Assembly: GCA_016794505.1 (NCBI GenBank)
Contig: JAEUJZ010000037.1
Coordinates: forward strand, 1-64,000
Reading direction: 5' to 3'
Length of the DNA: 64,000 bases
From: Myxococcales bacterium
GTDB lineage: Bacteria; Myxococcota_A; Polyangia; Palsa-1104; JAEUJZ01
Both the position numbers and the translations under genes were made by a program. Shown here in pieces: positions 45,253 through 54,192 of this stretch (its first letter is position 1; each line of letters starts with the position of its first letter). The notes below the pieces were generated by a model. It had not been told where the DNA came from. It did not search any database and saw only the letters and a program-made list of their open reading frames with translations.

Positions 45253-46155
45253 ATGTCCGGCCCTGAAAAATCGCCTCGTTCTCCGGCTGCTGAGCACACG
45301 GCGCCGGCCGGGCCAGCCACGGTTGATCGCCAAGCGCTTGCCGCCCTGGTGCGCACGACGCTAAGCGGGATGGAAGGCAGCCACCGTGCGCCTGAACCGA
45401 AGCGATTCAGCGTCGCTGCGCGCTTTGCGCTGCCGCCGCTTAAGCCCGCTGTGCTCGCCGTGCGCACGATTGCCGACCTCTCGCCAGAGCTTGCCGCGGC
45501 CCTGGGTCTCGCGCCCCAAATGCGGGCCGTCGGCTTCATCACCTGCACCTCAGACGATGCGCTGTACGTCGCGCTCGACGAAGGAACCAAGGCGGCGCGC
45601 GTCGATGTGGTCTATGCCAAGAGCTTTTATGCCGGCGCAGCGCATGCATCAGGCCCGCTGTCTGGTGAGGTCATCGGCTGCTACGCCAGCCACGACATCG
45701 ACGAAGTTCATGCCGCGCTCGCTGCCTGTCGTCGCTGCCTCGCGGACGAGGCCTGGTTCTATGCCGCCGAGACGCGCAGTGCAGCCAGCGGAGCGAGCGA
45801 GCCCATCGCATTTTTTCCTCACGTCGTGCGGGCCACCGGGACGTACCTGTCAAAGCAAGCGGGCCTGCAGCCCGGCGAGCCGATGTGCTACCTGATCGCT
45901 CCTCCCGTCGAGGCGCTGGTCGCAATCGACGCCGCACTCAAGACCGGCGGTGTGCGGCTCTTGCGCTTCTTCGGCCCACCGACCGAGACGAACTTCGCCG
46001 GAGCCTATCTGGGCGGTGATCTGCCCGCCTGCGAAGCGGCCGCCGAAGCCTTTGCCGCAGCCATCTTGGATGTCAGTCGGCACCCACAGCCCAAGGGCTC
46101 GTGGTCTGCTCGTGGTGCCGGCGAGCGGCTATCCCCCACCCGGCGCTCGCGCTAG
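45253..46155 (+). CDS. EutL-like bacterial microcompartment shell protein (orphan)
   Basis: A 300-residue tandem-BMC shell protein of the EutL type. Diagnostic segments match EutL as I know it: VDVVYAKSFYAGAAH, then SGEVIGCY (first domain), then FFPHVVRATGTYLSKQAGL, GEPMCYLIAPPVEALVAID and AALKTGGVRL (second domain), then GPPTETNFAGAYLGGDLPA. A 45-residue Ala/Pro-rich N-terminus precedes the first domain. EutL forms trimers with a gated central pore in microcompartment shells. No other shell, aldehyde dehydrogenase or ethanolamine gene occurs within the 64 kb window. It begins at 45253; the longer frame upstream has no EutL similarity. Confidence 0.85.
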   Translation: MSGPEKSPRSPAAEHTAPAGPATVDRQALAALVRTTLSGMEGSHRAPEPKRFSVAARFALPPLKPAVLAVRTIADLSPELAAALGLAPQMRAVGFITCTSDDALYVALDEGTKAARVDVVYAKSFYAGAAHASGPLSGEVIGCYASHDIDEVHAALAACRRCLADEAWFYAAETRSAASGASEPIAFFPHVVRATGTYLSKQAGLQPGEPMCYLIAPPVEALVAIDAALKTGGVRLLRFFGPPTETNFAGAYLGGDLPACEAAAEAFAAAILDVSRHPQPKGSWSARGAGERLSPTRRSR

Positions 46156-46162
46156 TCGCCGG

Positions 46163-46792
46163 CTAGCTTGCTTGCGTGGCTGCGCTGCGGCGAGCGGCCA
46201 AGATCAGCTCGCATACTTCGCGCACTGCTCCCAGGCCACCGGGGCGCTGCGTGATGTAATGCACAGCGCGGTGCATATCGCTGACTGCTTCGGGCACCGT
46301 GGCAGCAAAGCCAACCGCGCGCAGAAGCGGCAGATCCGATAGCTCGTCACCGACGAAGGCCGCTTGATCGGCAGCCAGGCCAAGCTCTTGGCACAAGGCT
46401 GTAAAGCGCGTCAGCTTGTCCTTGAGTCCGAAGAACGCGTGGCGCACCCCCAGCGAGCGAGCGCGGGCCTGCGAACCCGGCAGAGCCCCCTCGGACAAGA
46501 TCGCGACTTCGATCCCAGCGGCTTGCAAGCGCTTGATGCCGACGCCATCGCGCACCGCAAAGCGCATGCCCCAGCGTGGCCCTGCTTCGTCTTCACCCAA
46601 GAAGTACAGGTGGCCATCCGACAGCACACCATCGACATCCAGGCACAGAAGGCGAATGCGCGACAGTCGCTCGCGCAGCGCCGCTGGCAAATCATCCAGG
46701 GCTGGCGGCCATGCCCCGGTGGACCCGCGTGCAGGTACCGTCGAGGCCGCAGCATCAACCGCAGGCAACGATGGAGAAGAGGAGTTGACCAT
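46163..46792 (-). CDS. KDO-8-phosphate phosphatase KdsC-like HAD enzyme
   Basis: A 209-residue haloacid-dehalogenase-fold phosphatase. LCLDVDGVLSDGHLYF is HAD motif I (Asp nucleophile and general acid), EVAILSEGAL motif II, LKDKLTRF the Lys region and FVGDELSDLPLLRAVG motif III, in the KdsC arrangement without a cap domain. KdsC removes the phosphate from KDO-8-P for lipopolysaccharide core synthesis. The start at 46792 (MVNSSSPSL) has AAGGAA upstream; an N-terminal Ala/Pro stretch of about 25 residues precedes the domain. No kdsA or kdsD is adjacent. Confidence 0.88.
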   Translation of the reverse strand: MVNSSSPSLPAVDAAASTVPARGSTGAWPPALDDLPAALRERLSRIRLLCLDVDGVLSDGHLYFLGEDEAGPRWGMRFAVRDGVGIKRLQAAGIEVAILSEGALPGSQARARSLGVRHAFFGLKDKLTRFTALCQELGLAADQAAFVGDELSDLPLLRAVGFAATVPEAVSDMHRAVHYITQRPGGLGAVREVCELILAARRSAATQAS

Positions 46793-47016
46793 GTCCAGGT
46801 TTCCTTGTCGGGCCATTTCTACGTCGAGCACGCGCCTTGATGGACGCTGGCCCCGGCGCAGTATGCCATCCTGGGGCGGCGGGCAATGCGGAATTGCGCG
46901 GAATAAAGTTGAAGCGGACCCCGTTTTGCGCTCTACACATCGGCGAGCCGCTGTCTGCCATCGCCTGCCCTGCCGACGGGGCCGTTCTGGCTACGAACCC
47001 TGCGTGAACTCATCCC

Positions 47017-47724
47017 ATGGATGCTCCTCCCGTCATCGACATCGAAAATCTGAGCAAGGTCTACCAGACAGGCGACGTCGAGGTGCATGCCTTGCGCGGC
47101 GTGTCGGTCACGGTTCAGCGCGGCGAGCTGGTCGCCATCATGGGTCAAAGCGGCTCGGGAAAATCGACGCTGATGAACATCATCGGCACGCTCGACCGAC
47201 CCAGTGCAGGTCGATATCGTCTGGATGGCGTGCCCATTGAAGAGCTCGACGACGTCGAGCTCGCCCGACTGCGCAATGAAAAAATCGGCTTTGTGTTTCA
47301 GTCGTTTAACCTGCTGGCCCGCCACAGCGCCATTGCCAATGTCGAGGTGCCGCTGGTCTATGCTCGCGTCGGAAAAAGCGAGCGCGAGCGGCGCGCCATC
47401 ACCGCGCTTGAGCGGGTTGGCTTGGCCGAGCGCAAGCACCACTTGCCCAACCAACTGTCCGGTGGTCAGCAGCAGCGCGTCGCCATCGCGCGAGCCATCG
47501 TCACCCGACCCGTGATGCTGCTCGCCGACGAACCGACGGGCGCACTAGACACCGAGACCACAGCGCAGATCATGAAGCTCTTCTGCGAGCTGCATCAGAG
47601 CGGCATGACGGTTGTCCTCGTCACGCACGAGCCACAAGTCGCCGCCTATGCCGAGCGCATCATTCGTTTCCGTGACGGCCGCATCGTCGTCGATGAAAAA
47701 AACCCTGAGCGAGTTGTCCCTTGA
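47017..47724 (+). CDS. MacB-type ABC transporter ATPase
   Basis: A 235-residue ATPase of the MacB/LolD group. Walker A GQSGSGKST, Q-loop FVFQSFN, signature LSGGQQQRVAIARA, Walker B LLADEPTGALD and H-loop LVTHEP are all intact. It starts the operon ATPase, TolC-like, MacA-like, MacB-permease, so the ATPase is encoded apart from its permease (fused in Escherichia coli MacB). The next gene overlaps it by 4 bp. Confidence 0.92.
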   Translation: MDAPPVIDIENLSKVYQTGDVEVHALRGVSVTVQRGELVAIMGQSGSGKSTLMNIIGTLDRPSAGRYRLDGVPIEELDDVELARLRNEKIGFVFQSFNLLARHSAIANVEVPLVYARVGKSERERRAITALERVGLAERKHHLPNQLSGGQQQRVAIARAIVTRPVMLLADEPTGALDTETTAQIMKLFCELHQSGMTVVLVTHEPQVAAYAERIIRFRDGRIVVDEKNPERVVP

Positions 47725-49469
47725 AGCCTGCATTTTGTTCTTCGCCCTCTTCGATTCGCGGACTCGGTGTCGCTGCTTTCTTCGTGGCGGCAACCAGCGC
47801 GCTGCCCACCCAGGCCGAGCCACGTCACCAAGGTGCAAGCGCTGCCCAAGGTGCAGGCAGTACCGCTGGCTCGATGCAGCGTAATACTTCTGCGCGCACA
47901 GCAAGCGACGCGCCGGGAGCGCTGCAAGCAACCGGTTCGGTGCTGATCCCCGAGGCTGCCGAAGGGCGCCCGCTGAGCCTGCGTGACGCCATCGAGCTGG
48001 CCCTGCGCAGCGACCCCGCTGTCGCAGCCGCCGTTGCCACGCGCGAGCGCAGCGACCTGGCCGTCTTGCGAGCACAGCTCGACCGCGTCAGCATTCGCGT
48101 CGATACCTTCCTCACCGAGCAGTGGCGGGCGGCCAACCTGGGTGGCAGTGCGCCGCCGGCTAGCTGCTCGTCGCTGTTGCCGCTGTCGACGCTGCCCGAC
48201 GGCAGCACGCTGGGTACCCCGGTTCAGCTGCTGAGCATAAGTGGCAGCAGTTATGGCTCGCCAAGCCAGACCCAGTGCGATGCTGCGAAGGGCGTCTATG
48301 TGCAGTCCGAGGCCATCGCCAGCGGCTGGCAAGGGCAGTTCAACTTGGCGGCCGATCTGCGCCTGCCCCTTTTCACCGGCTTTCGCATCACCAGCAACGT
48401 CGACCGCGCACGCCACCAGCGCGACGCCGCAGCAGCGACGGTGCGTGACAACATGCGGCAGGTGGCATTGACGGTCCTGCGCGCGTATTGGTCGGTGCGC
48501 CGCGTCGAGCTACAGCAGCAGGTATCGCGGCAAGCCATCGCTCGTTTTCAAGAAGCGGTGCAAGTGGTCACAGCGCGCGTGCGAGCCGGACTGGCCGCGC
48601 AGGCAGACATCAATCGTATGGAGACGCGCCGCCAAAACGAGCTTGCGCGCATGGCCGATCTCACCGGCAGCGCCAACGAGGCGCGGGCTCAGCTTGCGGT
48701 GGCGTTGGGGCTGGGGGCGACGCCAGTACAGCTCACCGAGACCACCGATATGCTGCCGCCACCGCCAAGCAGCCCGGAAGAAGTCGACCCGATCTTGAAC
48801 ACGGCCTATCGCGAGCGCCCCGACTTGCGGGCCATGCAGGCGCAGGTTCTGGCCGCCACAGCCATGGTGCGCATGGCACGCTCGACGTTCTTTCCCCAGC
48901 TTTCGCTGTCGAGCCTGATGCAGTTCAGCAACAACCCCTTTAACCCGCTGGTCGGAGCCCGTGCCGCCAACCAGAGCGCCGATCCGTTTGCCAACATCAC
49001 CGGCTCGCTGTTCGTTGGTGGCACGCTGTCGCTCAACCTCTTCGACACGCTGAACAGCTACACCGGCCTGCGTGACGCGCAGCTTGAGCACCGCCGTGTC
49101 GTCGAAGAAAATCGCCGCATCGGCCGCTTGGTCGAAGCCGATGTACGCGCGCTGCATGCTCGCCTGTCGCGTCTGTACAACACGCGCGAGCCCCAGCTTC
49201 GCGGCCGCGAGATCGCCCGCGACAATCTCGACATCAGTGAGAGGCGCTACAAGAACGGCGACATCGGTCTGCTCGACTTCATCGATTCGCAGGTCGAGCT
49301 TCTGAACGCCGAGATCAACCTCGCCAACACCGCAGCAAGCATCGCGCAGACCTGGAGCGAGCTGTACCTGGCCAGCGGGCGCCTTCCCCCAACGCCCGGT
49401 GCCGAGCCCGCCTCCATCGCCTCGGCGGGTCGAGATCGTGGTGACCGCGAGACCGGAGGTAGCAAGTGA
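47721..49469 (+). CDS. TolC-family outer-membrane efflux protein
   Basis: A 582-residue outer-membrane channel subunit. It starts at a TTG overlapping the ATPase stop (TTGA) and has a signal sequence (FFVAATSALPTQA). Coiled-coil repeats typical of TolC are seen, including LRDAIELALRSDPAVAAAVA, VALTVLRAYWSVRRVELQQQ and the second-half equivalent ISERRYKNGDIGLLDFIDSQ. A 60-residue Ala/Thr-rich segment separates the signal from the first helix. It is longer than usual (about 450-490). It should form the channel for the adjacent MacAB-type pump. Confidence 0.9.
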   Translation: MKPAFCSSPSSIRGLGVAAFFVAATSALPTQAEPRHQGASAAQGAGSTAGSMQRNTSARTASDAPGALQATGSVLIPEAAEGRPLSLRDAIELALRSDPAVAAAVATRERSDLAVLRAQLDRVSIRVDTFLTEQWRAANLGGSAPPASCSSLLPLSTLPDGSTLGTPVQLLSISGSSYGSPSQTQCDAAKGVYVQSEAIASGWQGQFNLAADLRLPLFTGFRITSNVDRARHQRDAAAATVRDNMRQVALTVLRAYWSVRRVELQQQVSRQAIARFQEAVQVVTARVRAGLAAQADINRMETRRQNELARMADLTGSANEARAQLAVALGLGATPVQLTETTDMLPPPPSSPEEVDPILNTAYRERPDLRAMQAQVLAATAMVRMARSTFFPQLSLSSLMQFSNNPFNPLVGARAANQSADPFANITGSLFVGGTLSLNLFDTLNSYTGLRDAQLEHRRVVEENRRIGRLVEADVRALHARLSRLYNTREPQLRGREIARDNLDISERRYKNGDIGLLDFIDSQVELLNAEINLANTAASIAQTWSELYLASGRLPPTPGAEPASIASAGRDRGDRETGGSK

Positions 49470-50644
49470 GCGGCAGTGGCAGAAAGTCGGGCTGGTGGAA
49501 GCTGTTCTTCGCGCTCGTCGCGGTTGGTCTGCTGGGTCTTTCCCTGTGGCTGCTGCGTGCGCGCGGTCAGTCTGGTGAAAAGATCGATCCGTCGCTGGTT
49601 GCCAAGGTCAGCCGCGGTGATCTGGAAGTCGCAGTGGTCGAGCTAGGCAAGATCGAGCCGCGCGAAAAAGTCGCAGTGCGCTCGAAAGTCGCCGGCCAAG
49701 TCGACAAGATCTTCATCGAGGAAGGCATGGCGGTAAAGCAGGGGCAGCTTCTGCTTTCGCTGGATCCAACCGAGTTTCAGCGCAGCGTGGTGCGCGCTCG
49801 CCAAGATGTCGACAAGGCGGCCGCTGCCGTCGAGCTTGCCCAGCTAATGCTCGACCGCCGCAAGCAGGCGCTCGCCGATCGCGCAGTGGCACAGGTCGAA
49901 GTCGAGACCGCGCAGAACGATCTAAAGACGCGCAAGATCCTGCTCGATCAAGCCAAAGAGTCCCTGTCTGTGGCTGAAGATCAGCTGCGCTATTCGCGCA
50001 TCATCTCACCGCTGGACGGCACGGTGATCCAGCGCAACATCCGCATCGGTGAGACGGTGGTGCCCGGTACCATGGCCACGTTCGACGAGCGCTCGTTGAT
50101 GGTGGTCGCCGACATGTCGACGCTGATCGCCAAAGCCGATCTGAACCAGATTGACGTGGCCAAGGTGAAGCTCGATCAAGCGGTGACGCTGACCTTGGAT
50201 GCGCTGCCGGGCAAGACGTTCAAAGCGCGCGTGACGAAAATCGCGCCGGCCTCTGTCCTGCCCAAGGGCAAAGACGTCGAGGTCTTTCCCGTCGAAGCGA
50301 CGCTAGAGCCCGGTGCGCTGTCCGAGATTCGCCCCGGCATGACGGCCGACATCAAGATCCATGTCGAGACCAAAAAGAACGTCCTCAAGCTGCCGATCGA
50401 GGCCGTGATCAAAGAAAAAGGGCAGACCTATGTGAACTGCATCGCAGCCGGAGAGAGCAATAGCGGCGCGTCGGTCACTTCAGGCCTGGGCGCAGGCATG
50501 GGCAAAAAAGGACCCAACACCAAGCGCGTCGATGTGCAGGTCGGGGCGCGCAACGATCGCGAGCAAGAGATCCTAAGCGGCGTCAAAGAGAACGACGAAG
50601 TCCTCATCCGTCCACCGTCCGCTGAAGCCAACGAGTTCAAGTAG
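49466..50644 (+). CDS. MacA-like periplasmic adaptor (HlyD/RND membrane-fusion family)
   Basis: A 392-residue adaptor with one N-terminal transmembrane helix (FFALVAVGLLGLSLWLL), a lipoyl-like first half (VRSKVAGQVDKIFIEEGMAV), a coiled-coil hairpin (about 100-180) and a lipoyl return (RIISPLDGTVIQRNIRIGE). It links inner-membrane MacB to TolC. It starts at a GTG overlapping the tolC stop (GTGA) and the permease gene follows after 15 bp. Confidence 0.9.
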   Translation: MSGSGRKSGWWKLFFALVAVGLLGLSLWLLRARGQSGEKIDPSLVAKVSRGDLEVAVVELGKIEPREKVAVRSKVAGQVDKIFIEEGMAVKQGQLLLSLDPTEFQRSVVRARQDVDKAAAAVELAQLMLDRRKQALADRAVAQVEVETAQNDLKTRKILLDQAKESLSVAEDQLRYSRIISPLDGTVIQRNIRIGETVVPGTMATFDERSLMVVADMSTLIAKADLNQIDVAKVKLDQAVTLTLDALPGKTFKARVTKIAPASVLPKGKDVEVFPVEATLEPGALSEIRPGMTADIKIHVETKKNVLKLPIEAVIKEKGQTYVNCIAAGESNSGASVTSGLGAGMGKKGPNTKRVDVQVGARNDREQEILSGVKENDEVLIRPPSAEANEFK

Positions 50645-50659
50645 GCCGGAACCGCCAGC

Positions 50660-51895
50660 ATGTGGATCGAGTACCTTCGAATCGCGCTATCGATGCTGCG
50701 CGGGCATATCTTTCGCTCGCTGCTGACCATCTCGTCGATCCTGATCGGGGCGTTTTCGATCGTGCTCATGACCTCGCTGGCTGAGTCCGGTCTGTCGACG
50801 CTGGCGTCGAGCTTTGAAGAGCTGGGCGGAGCCCGCCTGATCTCGCTTTGGCGCAAGTCGCCAGAAGCGATGGAAAGCAAGCAGGCGTCGTATCAGCGCG
50901 GCATCACGCGCTTGGATGTGCCGGTCTTGCGTGGCATCCCGCACGTGGTCAGCGTCACGTCGCTGGTCTCGCTGCGCAACCGCCCGCTGATCACCGACAC
51001 GGGCAAGCGGCGAAACGGCGATGTCGTGGCCGGGGATGCAGCCTTCCTTTCCTTCTTTCGCTATCGCATCAGCGAAGGTCGCAGTCTTGACGCCGAAGAC
51101 ATGGCGCAGCACAGCCGCGTCTGCGTCATCGGCGATGGCTTGGCCGACAAGCTGTGGGGGCGCGGCGAAAAAGTCATCGGCCGCAGCGTCATGGTCTCGG
51201 GCCTGTACTGCCGCATCGTGGGGCGCTTGGCCAAGCTCGATCGCTGGGGCGTCGGCTTCGGCTGGGAATGGGACGAAGTCTTGGTCATGCCGATGGAGAC
51301 CTTGGCCGATCATGAGGCCACGCTCGTCGACACCGGTCGCCGCCTGTTTCTGCTGACCGAAGGCCCACAGCACAACGAGATCGTAAAGCGCATCGTCAAC
51401 GCCGTGCTTTTGGAACGCCATCATGGAGTCGATGACTTCGCCATCTTCGACTTTGAAAAGCGCTTGGCCGGCTTCTATCGCGTCTTTTTGATCATGAAGG
51501 TCATCGTCGGTCTGCTCGCCGGTATCTCGCTCTTGGTCGGTGGCGTCGGCATCATGAACATCATGCTCGTGTCGGTGTCCGAGCGCGTGCGCGAGATCGG
51601 CATCCGCAAGGCCCTGGGCGCCAGCCCCAGCGACATCAGCCGCCAGTTCATCGTCGAGGCCATGCTGCTTTCCGGCTTGGGCGGCGGGGTCGGCGTGGCC
51701 TTAGGCATCGGCGGGACCCTGCTTGGCGGCAGCATCATTCAGCACTTCAAGCCGCGCTGGCAGATCGTCGTATCCGAGCCCGCCGTGTTTCTGGCCTTGG
51801 GCTCGGCCGTACTGGTCGGTGTGCTGTTCGGATACATGCCAGCCAAGCGCGCGAGCCGCCTGGATCCCGTCGCCGCCATCCGCGCCAACGGCTGA
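50660..51895 (+). CDS. MacB-type ABC permease (FtsX family)
   Basis: A 411-residue permease with four transmembrane helices and a large periplasmic domain between the first and second. The final half has LLAGISLLVGGVGIMNIMLVSVSERVREIGIRKALGA, which is the MacB/FtsX signature. It completes the tripartite pump encoded by 47017-51895. Such pumps export macrolides, heme, toxins or lipoproteins; the cargo here cannot be inferred. Confidence 0.92.
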   Translation: MWIEYLRIALSMLRGHIFRSLLTISSILIGAFSIVLMTSLAESGLSTLASSFEELGGARLISLWRKSPEAMESKQASYQRGITRLDVPVLRGIPHVVSVTSLVSLRNRPLITDTGKRRNGDVVAGDAAFLSFFRYRISEGRSLDAEDMAQHSRVCVIGDGLADKLWGRGEKVIGRSVMVSGLYCRIVGRLAKLDRWGVGFGWEWDEVLVMPMETLADHEATLVDTGRRLFLLTEGPQHNEIVKRIVNAVLLERHHGVDDFAIFDFEKRLAGFYRVFLIMKVIVGLLAGISLLVGGVGIMNIMLVSVSERVREIGIRKALGASPSDISRQFIVEAMLLSGLGGGVGVALGIGGTLLGGSIIQHFKPRWQIVVSEPAVFLALGSAVLVGVLFGYMPAKRASRLDPVAAIRANG

Positions 51896-51969
51896 GGCGC
51901 AGGCCCAGGCCCAGGCTCGCCGCTGCAGGCTATTCGTAACGCGGCTTCGGGTGGTACGATACCCAAGCT

Positions 51970-53070
51970 ATGCCGCAACCGAGTGCCAGCCCTGCCCCCC
52001 TGACCTATATCCGCTGCACGCTGGACTATCCCCGCCTGGATGACTTCGTGGCCCGCTATGGCCGCAACCTGTCGCGCGCCGGGGTGTTCCTGCCCATGCG
52101 CGAGCCTTTGGAGATCGGCAGCAGCGTGCGCTTCGAGATCGTGCTGTCTGATTCTCAAGTGGCGCTGCGCGGCGAAGGCACCGTCAGCTTCCGCGCTCCG
52201 TTTGAACCGGGTGCCCCCGATCGCTTGCACGGCATCGGCCTGCGCCTGAGCAAGCTGGATGGCCACAGCCGCACGGTGATCGAGCGCGCCCTCGCATACA
52301 AAGCGGCGCATCCCGCGCTGTTCTTCGAACCGGCTCGCGATCCGATCCTATCGCCCCCCTCGCCATTTGCTTTTGTCTCGCCGCCTGAGCCGGCGCAAAC
52401 AAAGCCCGCCGCAGCGGCGCCCAGCGAAGCGCCGTCAAAGCTTGAGCCAGCCGCCAAGCCCGTCGCCACCAAAGAGACACCCGCGCAGAACGCGGCGCCG
52501 AAAAAAGAGACGCCTGCGCAGAGCCCTGCTCAAAAAGAGACGCCTGCGCAGAACGCGGCTCCAAAAGACACGCCTGCTTCGCAAAAGACACCGCTGCGCA
52601 CGCTGACCTTGCCGCGGGCGACGCTGCCATCGAGAGCCACGCCGCGGCCCTCGGCGCAGACGCCGCTTGTCGCGATGGCGACACCGGCTTCGGAAAAGAC
52701 ACCCGTGCCAAGCGGCGGCGACGTCATGCAGTCCATGCAGACACCCAAGCTACGCCCCAGCGACTCGGCGCAGACGCCGAAGATCGAGCTGCCCGTACCG
52801 TCCGCTGCGACGGCACCTCGACGACCTGCGACAGACTCGACGAAGACCCCACAGCACAGCGCCACGACGCCCGTGATGTCGGCAGGCGCCTCCGGCAGCG
52901 CGGCCAGCGGTCGCGCCAGCAGTCGCTCGGCACCCGACGAGCGCAGTCGCCACGACGCCGACGAAGAGCTCGCCTCTCTGCGCAGCCCAGGGACCGCGCG
53001 CAGCGCAGCCACGCCCGATGCATCCAAGCGCCTGCAAGAGCTTCTAAGCCGTCGCGGAACCAAAGACTGA
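51970..53070 (+). CDS. PilZ-domain protein with long Thr-Pro-rich tail
   Basis: A 366-residue protein. Residues about 10-115 form a PilZ-like domain of the myxobacterial type (NLSRAGVFLPMREPLEIGSSVRFEI, GIGLRL), which may bind cyclic-di-GMP; the full RxxxR motif is not clearly seen. The remaining about 245 residues are low-complexity Ala/Pro/Thr/Lys with repeated KETPAQNA-type units and at least a dozen Thr-Pro pairs. Such a tail is flexible and could be a phosphorylation target. It lies 74 bp after the pump operon and may be transcribed separately. Confidence 0.72.
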   Translation: MPQPSASPAPLTYIRCTLDYPRLDDFVARYGRNLSRAGVFLPMREPLEIGSSVRFEIVLSDSQVALRGEGTVSFRAPFEPGAPDRLHGIGLRLSKLDGHSRTVIERALAYKAAHPALFFEPARDPILSPPSPFAFVSPPEPAQTKPAAAAPSEAPSKLEPAAKPVATKETPAQNAAPKKETPAQSPAQKETPAQNAAPKDTPASQKTPLRTLTLPRATLPSRATPRPSAQTPLVAMATPASEKTPVPSGGDVMQSMQTPKLRPSDSAQTPKIELPVPSAATAPRRPATDSTKTPQHSATTPVMSAGASGSAASGRASSRSAPDERSRHDADEELASLRSPGTARSAATPDASKRLQELLSRRGTKD

Positions 53071-53099
53071 TCGCGCCGCGGATCCTCTGTGCGCGGCCT

Positions 53100-54149
53100 T
53101 TACTGGCGAAGCTCAGCGGCACGCAAGAAGGCTGAAAGCTCGGACGTCGTGGGGCAGCCCCAGCGACCGAGATCGCGGCACTTGATCGCGGCCGCCGCAC
53201 TGCCCGCTCGCATCGCAGTCGCAAGCACGCCTCGCGGATCGCACGTGCCCGGCATTTCGTCGAGCACCTGCAGGATGCTAGCCCAAAGCGCCGCGCGATA
53301 CGTGTCACCGCAAGCGGTGGTGTCGCAGAGCCCTGCATCGCCGCGCACCGCTGGAAACGCCGACTGATGCACAAGCTCCACTCCCTGTTCCGTCGGCAGC
53401 GCGAGGATGCTGCCCTGCTCTCCCAGCGTGGCGACAAGCGGCCTGCGCAGCCGCTGCGACAGGTGGCGCAGCGCAGAATCCGGCATGGGCTCGCGGGTGA
53501 TCTGCATGGCGACACTCGCGGAAAGCACGCTTAGATCCGCGGCTTGCAGCAAGGGCAGCGCCTGCGGCCCCGCATGATCGAGATCCAGTGATCCGACGCA
53601 GCCGCACGCCGCTGCCTGCGTCAAGAGTGCCAGCGCAGCCTCGGGACATGTCGCATCGACATGCACAACGCGAGCGTGCGTGAGAAGCGGAACTGGATCG
53701 CGCTCAGCAGGCGGCAGCAGCGCAGGATGCCGATGCTCGATGACCAAGCGCTCGCCGCGCTCATCGACCAGGATCAGCGCACTTCGCGTCGGAACATTCG
53801 CAAGGACGTGGACCCACGTCACATCGACGCCTTCTTCGCGCAGGCCATTTTGGATCTCGCGACCGTCGCTGTCATCGCCGACCACACCGCAAAAAGCAGT
53901 GCGCAGACCCAAGCGACTTGCGGCACACAGCGCAGTTGCGATCTGTCCTCCGCCGACCTGCGCCATGCTCTGCGCGCGGACTTTTCCGCCGGACAGCGCA
54001 TCCGAAAGCAGCGGTGACAGATCCGCAAGGCGCCCCGGCAAGCGCAGTACGCGATCGAGCGAGCACTCGCCCAAACCGACGAGGTCAAAGGGGCGACCGA
54101 CGCTGCGCTGCAGGCGATGCCACAGCGATGAGCCGGCGAATTCAGACAT
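53100..54149 (-). CDS. PfkB-family sugar kinase
   Basis: A 349-residue ribokinase-superfamily kinase. Signature 1 region: GGGQIATALCAASRLGLRTAFCGVVGDD. Signature 2: DTTACGDTYRAALWASI, which differs from the canonical DTxGAGD by Cys for Gly but keeps the catalytic Asp. It phosphorylates a sugar or related polyol/nucleoside with ATP; the substrate is not identifiable. The start at 54149 gives the normal N-terminus. It follows the flippase gene by 43 bp, suggesting co-transcription and perhaps a role in glycan precursor supply. Confidence 0.82.
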   Translation of the reverse strand: MSEFAGSSLWHRLQRSVGRPFDLVGLGECSLDRVLRLPGRLADLSPLLSDALSGGKVRAQSMAQVGGGQIATALCAASRLGLRTAFCGVVGDDSDGREIQNGLREEGVDVTWVHVLANVPTRSALILVDERGERLVIEHRHPALLPPAERDPVPLLTHARVVHVDATCPEAALALLTQAAACGCVGSLDLDHAGPQALPLLQAADLSVLSASVAMQITREPMPDSALRHLSQRLRRPLVATLGEQGSILALPTEQGVELVHQSAFPAVRGDAGLCDTTACGDTYRAALWASILQVLDEMPGTCDPRGVLATAMRAGSAAAAIKCRDLGRWGCPTTSELSAFLRAAELRQ

Positions 54150-54192
54150 GCATGCTCCAATGCCTGCGATGGGCCAGGCTTGCGCTGCGGGC

